Origin: Streptomyces sp. DG2A-72
Lineage (GTDB): Bacteria; Actinomycetota; Actinomycetes; Streptomycetales; Streptomycetaceae
DNA length: 64,000 nucleotides
NCBI RefSeq assembly: GCF_030499575.1
Contig: NZ_JASTLC010000001.1
Span: 9,510,001-9,574,000 of the forward strand
Reading direction: 5' to 3'
Shown here: piece after piece, positions 43,130 through 51,044 of the stretch
Layout: each line of letters begins with the position of its first letter
Position numbering within the stretch: the first letter of the stretch is position 1
Notes under the pieces: generated by a model
What the model was told of the DNA's origin: nothing
Databases searched by the model: none
The model's input: only the letters and a program-made list of their open reading frames with translations
Position numbers and translations under genes: made by a program

Positions 43130-44475
43130 GTGCGGATGTCCTTCCCGTGTGAGGGCCCGTGTGAGGTGGGGGTCCCCCCGGTCGAGCGAAGCCGGGACTG
43201 GGGGAGGCTCGTGCCGTTCAACCCGTCCAGGAAGTCGTCGGCTGGACAGCGGCCCTTGATGACATAGCGGTCCAGGTACGCCTGGACGGCGTCCGTGACC
43301 TGATTGGTGGCGCCGAGCCGGGGCAGGGCGTCCAGCGCGGCCGTGAAGCAGGCGACCGCCGCCTCGTGCAGCTCGGGGTCGGCCAGCCCGTGCCGGGCCG
43401 CGTCGAGCCAGAGCGGATTGTGCGGCGCGGGCAGCGCCAGGGCGCGCTCGGCCAGCGGTTTCACGGTCCGGTAGGCGGTCTCGGCGGCCTCCGCGTCGTC
43501 GAAGAGGGCCGTCGTCACGGCGAGCGGCACGATCCACCCGTCGTCGCCGGGCTGTGCGTCGATCATGCGCAGTTCCAGATGGCCGCGCGGTCTGACCGGC
43601 GGGAACAGGGTCGTGATGTGGTAGTCGAGATCCTCGTGGGTCGGCGGCCGTGGCGCGGCCGATCTGGTCCACTCCCGGAAGGTCAGCCCGTCCGGGACGT
43701 CCCAGGGGGCGCCGTCCTGCCGTACGCACATCACCGGCGCGTCCAGCACATGCCGGGCCCAGGCGGCACGCGGGTCCCCGTCCAGCGCGGGCGCGCCCGC
43801 GCGGCCCGCACCGATCTCGACCCACTGCAGCTGCCGGCTGGAGCGCCAGCCGGTGGGCTGCTGTGCGGCGAGCGGAGAGTTGGCGAACGCGGCAAGGAGT
43901 ACCGCGCCCAGCTGATGCGCCAGCCACCAGCGCCGCCCGTGCCCGAGGGGGCCGGGCTCCTCGTATCCCGCGTCCAGGCAGACCTGCACCGACGCCGAGG
44001 TGCACATCATGGCGCGGCCGGCCGGGCCGGTGCGGTCGAAATAGGTCTCCATGGCTTCGTAGCGCGGTTCGTGGAGGAACCGGCGGGGCGAGTGCCAGGG
44101 ATCCTGGCCGACGCCGAGGAGGCCGAGATCGCTCCCGGCGAGCACCGTGCGGACGGCGTCGAGGTCGGCGGAGACGGTACCGATGCACTCCATCAGGGAG
44201 GTGGCGGGCGGCGAGCTGAGCTCCAGCTGGCCGCCGGGCTCGACGGTGAGCGCCGACCTCAGGGGCACGGTACGCAGTGCGGCGTAGGCCGCTGCGAGTC
44301 GTTCGGGTGTGACGGGGAGCTGCGGTGTCCGCAGCTCGTGGACGAGCCATTCCACTTCGACCCCGAGGCTGCGGGGCGGGCCGGTCTTGAAGCAGATGCC
44401 GCGGACGAGCGCCTCGACCTCGGCTTCGGAGATGGATGTACGAGGCTTCGTACAACCACTTGCCGAATCGGACAT
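43126..44475 (-). CDS. egtA: Glutamate-cysteine ligase of ergothioneine pathway
   Basis: A 449-residue GCS2-type ligase that makes gamma-glutamylcysteine for EgtB. Motifs: SLGVEVEWLVHE, LTVEPGGQLELSSPPA, MMCTSASVQVCLDAG, RGHLELRMIDAQPGDDGW. ATG 44475 is chosen because AGGAGG lies eight bases upstream; longer frames include an in-frame ATG 27 bases earlier. It is the first gene of egtABCD. egtE, the beta-lyase for the last step, is not next to it, as is usual in streptomycetes. Confidence 0.93.
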   Translation of the reverse strand: MSDSASGCTKPRTSISEAEVEALVRGICFKTGPPRSLGVEVEWLVHELRTPQLPVTPERLAAAYAALRTVPLRSALTVEPGGQLELSSPPATSLMECIGTVSADLDAVRTVLAGSDLGLLGVGQDPWHSPRRFLHEPRYEAMETYFDRTGPAGRAMMCTSASVQVCLDAGYEEPGPLGHGRRWWLAHQLGAVLLAAFANSPLAAQQPTGWRSSRQLQWVEIGAGRAGAPALDGDPRAAWARHVLDAPVMCVRQDGAPWDVPDGLTFREWTRSAAPRPPTHEDLDYHITTLFPPVRPRGHLELRMIDAQPGDDGWIVPLAVTTALFDDAEAAETAYRTVKPLAERALALPAPHNPLWLDAARHGLADPELHEAAVACFTAALDALPRLGATNQVTDAVQAYLDRYVIKGRCPADDFLDGLNGTSLPQSRLRSTGGTPTSHGPSHGKDIRT

Positions 44476-44756
44476 GTCGGGATCCTCCTGAGATTCCACC
44501 ATGCCGCCGACCCGGCTTCCGGGTAGGCCGGAGGCGGCACACCCGATCCACCCAAGACCCTCGCGTCGCTTCGCACAAGAGTGCGTACCGGCACGTTCGG
44601 GGCCCGTAACCTCCGCGCCCCGAGTGCTTGGTCGAGTGTTTCCGGGGGCGGAAAAACTCTGTTGCACCGCATGACCAGCATCGCTCACGATGCGTGCATG
44701 AGCACGACGGGGGAGCGCGCGGGGCGCGCGGTCATGACGCCTACGGGGGTGGCGCC
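44476..44756. promoter_or_regulatory. Divergent region between egtA and the macrodomain gene
   Basis: 281 bases with both start regions. The egtA ribosome-binding site is at 44484-44489 on the minus strand. No operator or clear -35/-10 pair was identified. Confidence 0.35.
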
Positions 44757-45578
44757 ATGAGCGCGCGCCTCCGTGGCATCGCACGGGAGACCGAGCAGAT
44801 CGTGGCGGCGGGCGCGTACCGCGCCTCCGACGGCAGCGAGGTGTCCCTCGCGGCGGCGATCGAGGCCGCCCGGTCCGGCACGCGGATGTACGGCCCGGAC
44901 CCGGTGCCGGTGGCTCCGACGCCTTCGTCGGACACGTTCTTCGAGGTCACCGGCGAGAGCAGCCTGGAGGCGGCCCGCCGGCTCGGCTCCGGAACGGCCG
45001 TCCTGAACTTCGCCTCGGCCCGCAACCCCGGCGGCGGCGTCCTCAACGGCGCGCAGGCCCAGGAGGAGGCCCTGTGCCGCGCCTCCGCGCTGTACACGTG
45101 CCTGGCCGGGGTGCGGGAGTTCTACGACCACCACCGCACCCACCGCGACGTCTTCTACACGGACCGCGTCATTCACTCACCGGCCGTACCCGTCTTCCGC
45201 GACGACCGCGGCAACCTGCTGGACGAGCCGTACACCGCCGGATTCCTGACGGCGGCGGCACCGAATGCCGGGGTGGTGTCGCGTACGGCGCCGGAGCGTG
45301 CGCAAGAGCTGCCGCGGGCCCTGTCGGTGCGGGCCGAACGCGTACTGGAGACGGCCGCGGCGAACGGTTACCGGCGGCTGGTGCTGGGCGCCTGGGGCTG
45401 CGGTGTGTTCCGCAACGATCCGGCGCAGGTGGCGGGGGCGTTTCGGGGGCTGCTGGTCGAGGGCCGGTTCGCCGGATGCTTCGAGCACGTGGTGTTCGGG
45501 GTGCTGGACCGTACCCCGGGGGCCGTGGTGCGAGAAGCGTTCGTACGGGCGTTTCCGGAGCGTCAGCTCCAGCCGTAA
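44757..45578 (+). CDS. PARG-type macrodomain protein (TIGR02452 family)
   Basis: A 273-residue protein of the bacterial poly(ADP-ribose) glycohydrolase group. The catalytic signature NPGGGVLNGAQAQEEALCR has the GGG-x(6-8)-QEE loop with both glutamates. FASARNPGG, VIHSPAVPVFRDD and LVLGAWGCGVFRNDP are other macrodomain strands. Family members remove ADP-ribose from proteins or DNA. The ATG 44757 is the best start though no strong ribosome-binding site is seen. Its 3' end overlaps the convergent PemK-like gene by 16 bases. Whether the two work together is unknown. Confidence 0.87.
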   Translation: MSARLRGIARETEQIVAAGAYRASDGSEVSLAAAIEAARSGTRMYGPDPVPVAPTPSSDTFFEVTGESSLEAARRLGSGTAVLNFASARNPGGGVLNGAQAQEEALCRASALYTCLAGVREFYDHHRTHRDVFYTDRVIHSPAVPVFRDDRGNLLDEPYTAGFLTAAAPNAGVVSRTAPERAQELPRALSVRAERVLETAAANGYRRLVLGAWGCGVFRNDPAQVAGAFRGLLVEGRFAGCFEHVVFGVLDRTPGAVVREAFVRAFPERQLQP

Positions 45579-46015
45579 CGCAGCCGCAGCCTATGCACCA
45601 CGAGGTTGAACCTCATCCGGTCCAGCGCGCACGCCTCCCGCCGCATGCCCTCCTCGTGCAGCCGCAGCACCCGGTCGACGTCGACCCACGAGTCGCGCCC
45701 CGACTTGTCCCACGGCCCGTGCCCGATCGGCACCCACTCCCGGTCCCCGTCATGCCGCTTGCTGGACAACTGCACGGCGAGAAACGTCCCGGCAGCCTCA
45801 CGGGCGACCACGAGAACCGGCCGGTCCTTGCCCCGCCCGTCGTTCTCCTCGAAGGGCACCCACGTCCACACGATCTCCCCGGGATCGGGGTCGTCGTCGT
45901 GCGCGGGCGAGTACTCGGTGCGCACGCGGCCGACCTCACGGGGGTCGGCCTCGGTGGTGGCGGTGGGGCCGTAGCGGCCGGGGATGTCATCGGTGGGTGC
46001 GCTCACCCGGCTCAC
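45563..46015 (-). CDS. PemK/MazF-like protein
   Basis: A 150-residue protein with a C-terminal MazF/PemK-like SH3 barrel: PGEIVWTWVPFEENDGRGKD, RPVLVVAREAAGTFLAVQL, SSKRHDGDREWVPIGHG and SWVDVDRVLRL. The N-terminal 45 residues are polar. MazF enzymes are mRNA-cutting toxins, but no antitoxin gene lies beside this one, so it may be a housekeeping or non-toxic relative. Some annotation pipelines label such streptomycete proteins as toxins. Confidence 0.72.
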   Translation of the reverse strand: MSRVSAPTDDIPGRYGPTATTEADPREVGRVRTEYSPAHDDDPDPGEIVWTWVPFEENDGRGKDRPVLVVAREAAGTFLAVQLSSKRHDGDREWVPIGHGPWDKSGRDSWVDVDRVLRLHEEGMRREACALDRMRFNLVVHRLRLRYGWS

Positions 46016-46061
46016 AGTAGAGGGTGAGTGCGGGCCCCCGGCAACGAGGGCCCGCAGTCGT

Positions 46062-47564
46062 TCAGTTGCCGTCCTTCTCCACCGGCACCTGCTGCACGGG
46101 CGGTGTCGCCGGCCCGCCCAGCGTCGAGGTCCCGTTCGGGCTCTGCCCGTTCTGGTTCATGGACGCCAGCAGTTGCCGGGCCAGCCCCAGCCCCGTGCCG
46201 CCCATCGTGAGTGCCTTGGCCAGCATGTCGGCCACACCGTCGGCGCCGTTGAGCACCACCATGTTGTCGACGCTGCCGAAGGCGCTCGCTCCCGCCTTCA
46301 CGATCTCCGGCCAGTTCTCGGCGAGTTGCTGGGCGACCACGGCCTCCTGGTTCTCCGCGAGCGCGGCGGCCCGTGCCTTGATGGTCTCCGCCTCGGCGAG
46401 GCCCTTCGCCCGCGTCGCCTCGGCGACCGCGAGGCCCTTGGCCTGGGCCGCTGCGGCCTCCGCCTCACCGGTGGCCTTCGTCGCCGTGGCGGCAGCGGCG
46501 CCCCGCGCCTTCGTCGCCTCGGCCTCGGCGCCCGCGGCCGTCTTCACCCGGGTCGCCTCGGCGGCAGCCGCCAGCTCCGTCTCCCTCGCCTTGGCCTGCG
46601 CGGCCGAGATCCGCGCGTCGCGTTCGGCCTCAGCCAGCGTCCGCTTCTCGTACGCCTGCGCATCCGCGGGCTTACGGACGTCCGCCTGGAGCTGCTGCTC
46701 ACGCCGCTGCGCCTCCAGCTCGGCGACCCGCGTCTCCTGGACGACGACTTCCTGGCGGGACGCGGCATCGGCGAGCGGCCCCGCCTGACGCGCCTTGGCC
46801 GCGGCCTTGTCCCGCTCGGCCTGGTAGCCGGCCTGAAGGATCTCGCTGTCCCGGGTGGCCTCCGACATCCGGGCCGCGGCCTGCTGCTCGGCCTCCGTGG
46901 CGAGCCGGTTCGCCTCCGCCTGCGCGATGCGCGCGTCCCGCTGCACGGCGGCGGCGTGCGGCATGGCGAGATTCTTGATGTACCCGGTCGGATCCTCGAT
47001 CTCGTGGATCTGCAGCGAGTCGACGATCAGACCCAGCTTCTCCATCTCGGTACCGCACGCGGCCCGGGTCTGCCCGGTCAGCTTCTCCCGGTCCCGGATC
47101 ATGTCCTCGACCGTCAACCCGCCCACGATGGACCGCAGATGACCGGCGAACACGTTGTGCACCCGCTCCGCCATCAGCTTCTGCTGGTCCAGGAAGCGGC
47201 GGCCGGCGTTGGCGATCGACACGAAGTCGTCGCCCACCTTGAAGATGACCACGCCGCGCACCTTGAGCGGAATGCCCTGTTGGGTCACGCAGTCCACGGA
47301 CAGTTCGGTCTCGTTCAGGTCGAGCGAGAGCTTGCGCACCGCCTGCACACCGGGCAGCACCAGCGTGCCGCGCCCGGTGACGATGCGGAATCCCATGCCC
47401 TCCTCAAGGCCCTCGGTCCGGTGCTTGGAACCGGAGATGATCAATGCCTCGTTCGGTTCCGCGACCCGCCACATCAGCTTGAACAGACCGATCACGACGA
47501 GGACGGCGACAACCGCCACCCCCGCAACGACGCCGACGACCATCGGCATTCGCCCCCTTCGCAT
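46062..47564 (-). CDS. Flotillin/SPFH domain membrane protein
   Basis: A 500-residue protein with an N-terminal TM (VVGVVAGVAVVAVLVVIGLF), an SPFH/band 7 domain (NEALIISGSKHRTEG, MGFRIVTGRGTLVLPGVQAV, LSVDCVTQQGIPLKVRGVVI) and a long Ala-Glu-rich coiled coil from about residue 190 with repeated AEA/EATRAK elements, then a polar tail. Flotillins organise ordered membrane patches. It lies 119 bases downstream of a small OB-fold-like protein gene of the same strand, matching the usual flotillin-NfeD pairing. ATG codons at 47549 and 47543 are alternative starts. Confidence 0.9.
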   Translation of the reverse strand: MRRGRMPMVVGVVAGVAVVAVLVVIGLFKLMWRVAEPNEALIISGSKHRTEGLEEGMGFRIVTGRGTLVLPGVQAVRKLSLDLNETELSVDCVTQQGIPLKVRGVVIFKVGDDFVSIANAGRRFLDQQKLMAERVHNVFAGHLRSIVGGLTVEDMIRDREKLTGQTRAACGTEMEKLGLIVDSLQIHEIEDPTGYIKNLAMPHAAAVQRDARIAQAEANRLATEAEQQAAARMSEATRDSEILQAGYQAERDKAAAKARQAGPLADAASRQEVVVQETRVAELEAQRREQQLQADVRKPADAQAYEKRTLAEAERDARISAAQAKARETELAAAAEATRVKTAAGAEAEATKARGAAAATATKATGEAEAAAAQAKGLAVAEATRAKGLAEAETIKARAAALAENQEAVVAQQLAENWPEIVKAGASAFGSVDNMVVLNGADGVADMLAKALTMGGTGLGLARQLLASMNQNGQSPNGTSTLGGPATPPVQQVPVEKDGN

Positions 47565-47683
47565 GGTGCCCGTTCGGCACCGAATGAAGGGGAGTGTGCG
47601 CCTGTCCAGGGCCAGGGTGAAGACACTGGCGGATCCTTGTCACAACCTTGACGCATACGGCTCTCACCTGCGCCGGTGCGGGC

Positions 47684-47908
47684 TCAACTGTCGTATGCCG
47701 CCTGGACGTAGACGGTCCTCGGCGGCAGGTACTCCACGACCATCACCACCGTGCCGCTCTCGATGCGGTCCGTCCCGGAGGCCGGATAGGCGAGGAAGTG
47801 CTCGGCGCCTCCGCGCACACGGACGATCACCTCGCCGACCAGCCCGGGCCCGATCGTCCCGGTGACCCGTCCCATGAGCCCGACCATCGACGCATCGTCC
47901 ATCGTCAC
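47684..47908 (-). CDS. Small NfeD-like (OB-fold) protein upstream of flotillin gene
   Basis: A 74-residue protein (GTG 47908 or ATG 47902). GLMGRVTGTIGPGLVGEVIV then RVRGGAEHFLAYPASG and GTVVMVVEYLPPRTVYV resemble the C-terminal OB domain of NfeD proteins without the membrane part. It precedes the flotillin gene on the same strand, the usual genomic pairing. The assignment rests on context as much as on sequence. Confidence 0.6.
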   Translation of the reverse strand: MTMDDASMVGLMGRVTGTIGPGLVGEVIVRVRGGAEHFLAYPASGTDRIESGTVVMVVEYLPPRTVYVQAAYDS

Positions 47909-47951
47909 AGCGTACGGGCTCCATGGTCACGGCGTCATGGGGCGAAGGCCC

Positions 47952-49376
47952 TTACGCCGCCGGGGAATCAGCGGCCCTGTGCTGCGGCGGCCACAGCTCG
48001 TGCCAGCGCAGGTCCGCCTCCAACTGGGCGGCCAGGGACACCAGCAGGGGCTCGCTGTTCGCCGGTCCGAGGAGTTGCGCGCCGACCGGCAGTCCGCCGG
48101 TGGCGAAGCCCGCGGGGACGTTGACGCCGGGCCAGCCCAGTACGTTCCACGGCCACGCGTACGGGCAGGCGGCGATCATCGCGCGGTCGGTGGCCAGGCC
48201 GCCGAGGTTCAGCATCGAGCCGATGCGCGGCGGGGGAGCGGCCGTCGTGGGCGCGAGGATCACGTCGTACGACTCGAAGAACGCGCCGATACGGCGGTGC
48301 AGGACCGCCTCGGCCCGCCGCGCGGCACGCAGCGGGGGCCCGCCCAGCAGCCTGCCGAGGCGTGCGGCGTCCCGGGTGCGCCGGTCGAGGAGGTCGGGGA
48401 AGGGCACGTCGCGGACGCGCTCGGCGATTCCGACGGTCGCGCGGGGGACGAAGGTCAGGCCGATCCGGCCGTACGGCGGGTGGGCCTCCTCGACGGTGTG
48501 CCCCAACCGGCCCAGTTTCTCGGCGAGTTCGACGACCCGGTCCCGCACCTGAGGCAGCAGCCGCGCGGGCAGGGCGGTGAACGGCGGCTTCAGGGAGAGT
48601 GCGATACGCAGCCGTCCGGGGTCGCGGCCCACCGCATCCGACATGTTCAGGGAGGGCGGCCGGTGCGGGTCCTGCGCGTGATTGCCGCTCGCCGCGTCGA
48701 GGAGCAAGGCGGCGTCGGCGACCGTGCGGGCGAGGGTGCCGTTGACGGTGATGCCCTGGAACGACTCGCCGCGCGGCCAGGTGGAGATGCGCCCGCGCTG
48801 CGGCTTGATGCCGATCAGATGGGTCCAGGACGCCGGAATCCGCACCGAACCGGCGCCGTCCGAACCGAGCGCCGCCGGCACCAGACCCGCGGCGACCGCC
48901 GCCGCCGAGCCGCCGGACGAGCCGCCGGGGGTGTGCTCCGGGTGCCATGGATTGCGGGTCGCGCCGAAGGACGGTCCCTCGGTGAACGGCCACTGACCCA
49001 GCTCGCAGGTGTTGGTCTTGCCGACGATCACGGCCCCGGCCGCGCGCAGCCGCCGTACCGCCTCAGCGTCCTCCGCCACGGGCGGGAACTCGCCCGGACA
49101 CCCGAACGCGGTCGGTTCCCCCGCCACGTCCATGTCGTCCTTCACGGCCACCGGCACCCCGAGCAGCGGCCGGCGCACCCCGGACGCCAGTTCCCTGTCG
49201 GCGGCGTCCGCCTCGGCGAGCGCGGCCTCGGCCCGTACGATCCGGAAGGCGTTCAGCGATCCCTGGCTCGCCTCGATCCGTGCCAGGGCCTCGGTCACCA
49301 TGGCCCGGGACGTCACCTCCCCGTCGGCCAGCGCACGGGCGGACTCCGCGAGGCCTGCGGCACGGGCGAGCGTCAT
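47952..49376 (-). CDS. Amidase (amidase signature family)
   Basis: A 474-residue amidase-signature hydrolase. The catalytic Ser-cisSer-Lys triad is visible: Lys in GVPVAVKDDMDV, and the Gly/Ser-rich PGGSSGGSAAAVAAGLVP with GSDGAGSVRIPAS. It would cut a C-N amide bond of an unknown substrate. ATG 49376 has GGAGG eight bases upstream. It stands alone, divergent from the GH43-like gene. Confidence 0.9.
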   Translation of the reverse strand: MTLARAAGLAESARALADGEVTSRAMVTEALARIEASQGSLNAFRIVRAEAALAEADAADRELASGVRRPLLGVPVAVKDDMDVAGEPTAFGCPGEFPPVAEDAEAVRRLRAAGAVIVGKTNTCELGQWPFTEGPSFGATRNPWHPEHTPGGSSGGSAAAVAAGLVPAALGSDGAGSVRIPASWTHLIGIKPQRGRISTWPRGESFQGITVNGTLARTVADAALLLDAASGNHAQDPHRPPSLNMSDAVGRDPGRLRIALSLKPPFTALPARLLPQVRDRVVELAEKLGRLGHTVEEAHPPYGRIGLTFVPRATVGIAERVRDVPFPDLLDRRTRDAARLGRLLGGPPLRAARRAEAVLHRRIGAFFESYDVILAPTTAAPPPRIGSMLNLGGLATDRAMIAACPYAWPWNVLGWPGVNVPAGFATGGLPVGAQLLGPANSEPLLVSLAAQLEADLRWHELWPPQHRAADSPAA

Positions 49377-49501
49377 ACGGACACCTCCGGAAGGACGTTG
49401 TCTACCGAACGGTAACGTCCGCGGGGCGGTGACGGAACGTCCCTGGCCGGACAGGCGCTTCCCGGATGTCACACCGGCGTGACCAGGTCGTGTCCAAAGC
49501 A

Positions 49502-49530
49502 TTGACGGCCCTGCACCTCGCCCTTACCTT
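49502..49530 (+). promoter_or_regulatory. Probable promoter of the GH43-like gene
   Basis: TTGACG (49502-49507) and TACCTT (49525-49530) with 17 bp between them, a good vegetative-sigma promoter. The 13-bp palindrome CGAACTGTGTTCG (49544-49556) lies 14 bases past the -10, where a repressor would block transcription. Confidence 0.65.
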
Positions 49531-49543
49531 CTGATCGACTTGC

Positions 49544-49556
49544 CGAACTGTGTTCG
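49544..49556. promoter_or_regulatory. Operator-like palindrome CGAAC-N3-GTTCG
   Basis: CGAACTGTGTTCG is a perfect dyad just downstream of the promoter. Its half-site CGAAC is the same as in the CGAACCGGTTCG sites of the LacI-controlled genes about 4 kb away, but with a 3-bp centre instead of 2. It may be bound by a related or different repressor. Confidence 0.5.
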
Positions 49557-49606
49557 ATATTTCGTACGCCCGTGTCCGCGGGCCTGTGTCCTAGGGAGAG
49601 CCGCCC

Positions 49607-50998
49607 GTGACCACCACACGTCCCCCCGTGCCGTCGCGCCGCACCCTGCTGCGCGCGATGGCGGCCCTGCCCGCCACGGCACTCGTACTCGGCGAGGCGC
49701 CCGGCCTGCTCGGCACGGCCGTGGCCGCGGCACCGCCGAGCGGATCGGCCACGCGCTACACGATCGTGCCGTTCCTCAACAGCAACGACGGCACGGTGAA
49801 CGTCTACACGTCGGACGACGCGACCGACTTCCGCCTGGCCCGGTCCTCCGCGTACACCCCGCCGAGCAACCGCGTCCGTGACGCGAGCATCTTCAAGCAC
49901 ACGGACGGCTACTACTACATCACCTACACCACGCACACCTGGCAGGACACCAGCACCACCATCGGCTTCGCCCGCAGCTCCGACCGCGTCAACTGGACCT
50001 TCCTGTACGACTACAGGGTCCCGATCGCCAACCTGTCCCGCGCCTGGGCGCCGGAGTGGTTCGTCGACAGCGACGGCAGCGTGAACGTGATCGTGTCCTG
50101 CTCGACGGCCAACAACGAGTGGAACTTCACGCCGTATCTGCTGAAGGCCACCAACTCGGCGCTCACGGCGTGGAGTTCACCGGTGGCGCTGTCGGGCATC
50201 GGCGCCAACCACATCGACACGTTCATCGTGAAGATCGGCTCGACCTACCACGCCTTCACGAAGAACGAGACGACGAAGTACATCGAGTACGGCACCGCGT
50301 CGAGCCTCGCCGGCCCGTACACCATCCGCCGGACCGGCAACTGGGCAGGCTGGGGCAGCTACCGCGAGGGCCCGGCGCTGGTGCAGCTCGACAACGGCGG
50401 CTGGCGCATCTTCTTCGACGGCTACGGCGACGGCACGTACTACTACAGCGACAGCTATGACACGTTCGCCACCTGGTCCGCCCCGGCCGGACTTCCCGCC
50501 GTGTCCGGAACGGCCCGCCACTTCACGGTGATCAAGGAGACGGTCTCCGGCGGCCCGACCCTGGCCAAGGGCATCACCCGCTCCCTCCAGTCCGCCAACT
50601 ACCCCACCCGCTACTGGCAGACCCAGTCCTCGCTGCTCAACCTCCCCGTGGTCAGCAGCTCCAGCACGACCGCGGAGAAGCGGGCCGCAACCTTCTCGGT
50701 GGTCGCGGGCCTGGCCGACGCGAACGCCTATTCCTTCCGCGACGCGTCCGGCAACTACCTCCGCCACTACGACTACCGCGCCCGCTTCGACGCGAACGAT
50801 GGCACGACGACCTTCGCCAGGGACGCCACCTTCATCGCCCGCACCGGCACGAGCAGCGGCGCGCTGCGCTTCGAGTCCTACAACTACCCGGGCCACTACC
50901 TGCGCCACTACAGCTACCAACTGCGCGTGGAGCGCTCGAACGGCACGGATCTCTTCCGCCAGGACAGCTCGTTCGTGCCGGTGGGGGCCTGGGCTTGA
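49607..50998 (+). CDS. Tat-secreted GH43-like beta-propeller with AbfB domain
   Basis: A 463-residue exported protein. A twin-arginine signal (PSRRTLLRAMAALPATALVL) leads to a five-blade-propeller glycosidase-like domain of about 270 residues (RYTIVPFLNS, RDASIFKHTDGYYYITYTTH, RAWAPEWFVDSDGSVNVIVS, NHIDTFIVKIGSTYHAFTKN, YREGPALVQLDNGGWRIFFD), then an AbfB arabinose-binding domain with ITRSLQSANYPTRYWQ, NYLRHYDYRARFD and HYLRHYSYQLRVE repeats. This pairing is typical of enzymes acting on arabinose-decorated plant polymers. The acid/base residues were not confirmed. Confidence 0.8.
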   Translation: MTTTRPPVPSRRTLLRAMAALPATALVLGEAPGLLGTAVAAAPPSGSATRYTIVPFLNSNDGTVNVYTSDDATDFRLARSSAYTPPSNRVRDASIFKHTDGYYYITYTTHTWQDTSTTIGFARSSDRVNWTFLYDYRVPIANLSRAWAPEWFVDSDGSVNVIVSCSTANNEWNFTPYLLKATNSALTAWSSPVALSGIGANHIDTFIVKIGSTYHAFTKNETTKYIEYGTASSLAGPYTIRRTGNWAGWGSYREGPALVQLDNGGWRIFFDGYGDGTYYYSDSYDTFATWSAPAGLPAVSGTARHFTVIKETVSGGPTLAKGITRSLQSANYPTRYWQTQSSLLNLPVVSSSSTTAEKRAATFSVVAGLADANAYSFRDASGNYLRHYDYRARFDANDGTTTFARDATFIARTGTSSGALRFESYNYPGHYLRHYSYQLRVERSNGTDLFRQDSSFVPVGAWA

Positions 50999-51044
50999 GC
51001 TGGGGGATGGCCCGGGCCGGTGAGGGTCCGGGCCATCCGCCGCG

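Noticed and set aside
45563..46015. A toxin-antitoxin pair
   Set aside because: No antitoxin frame of suitable size or sequence adjoins the PemK-like gene, so a complete module cannot be claimed.
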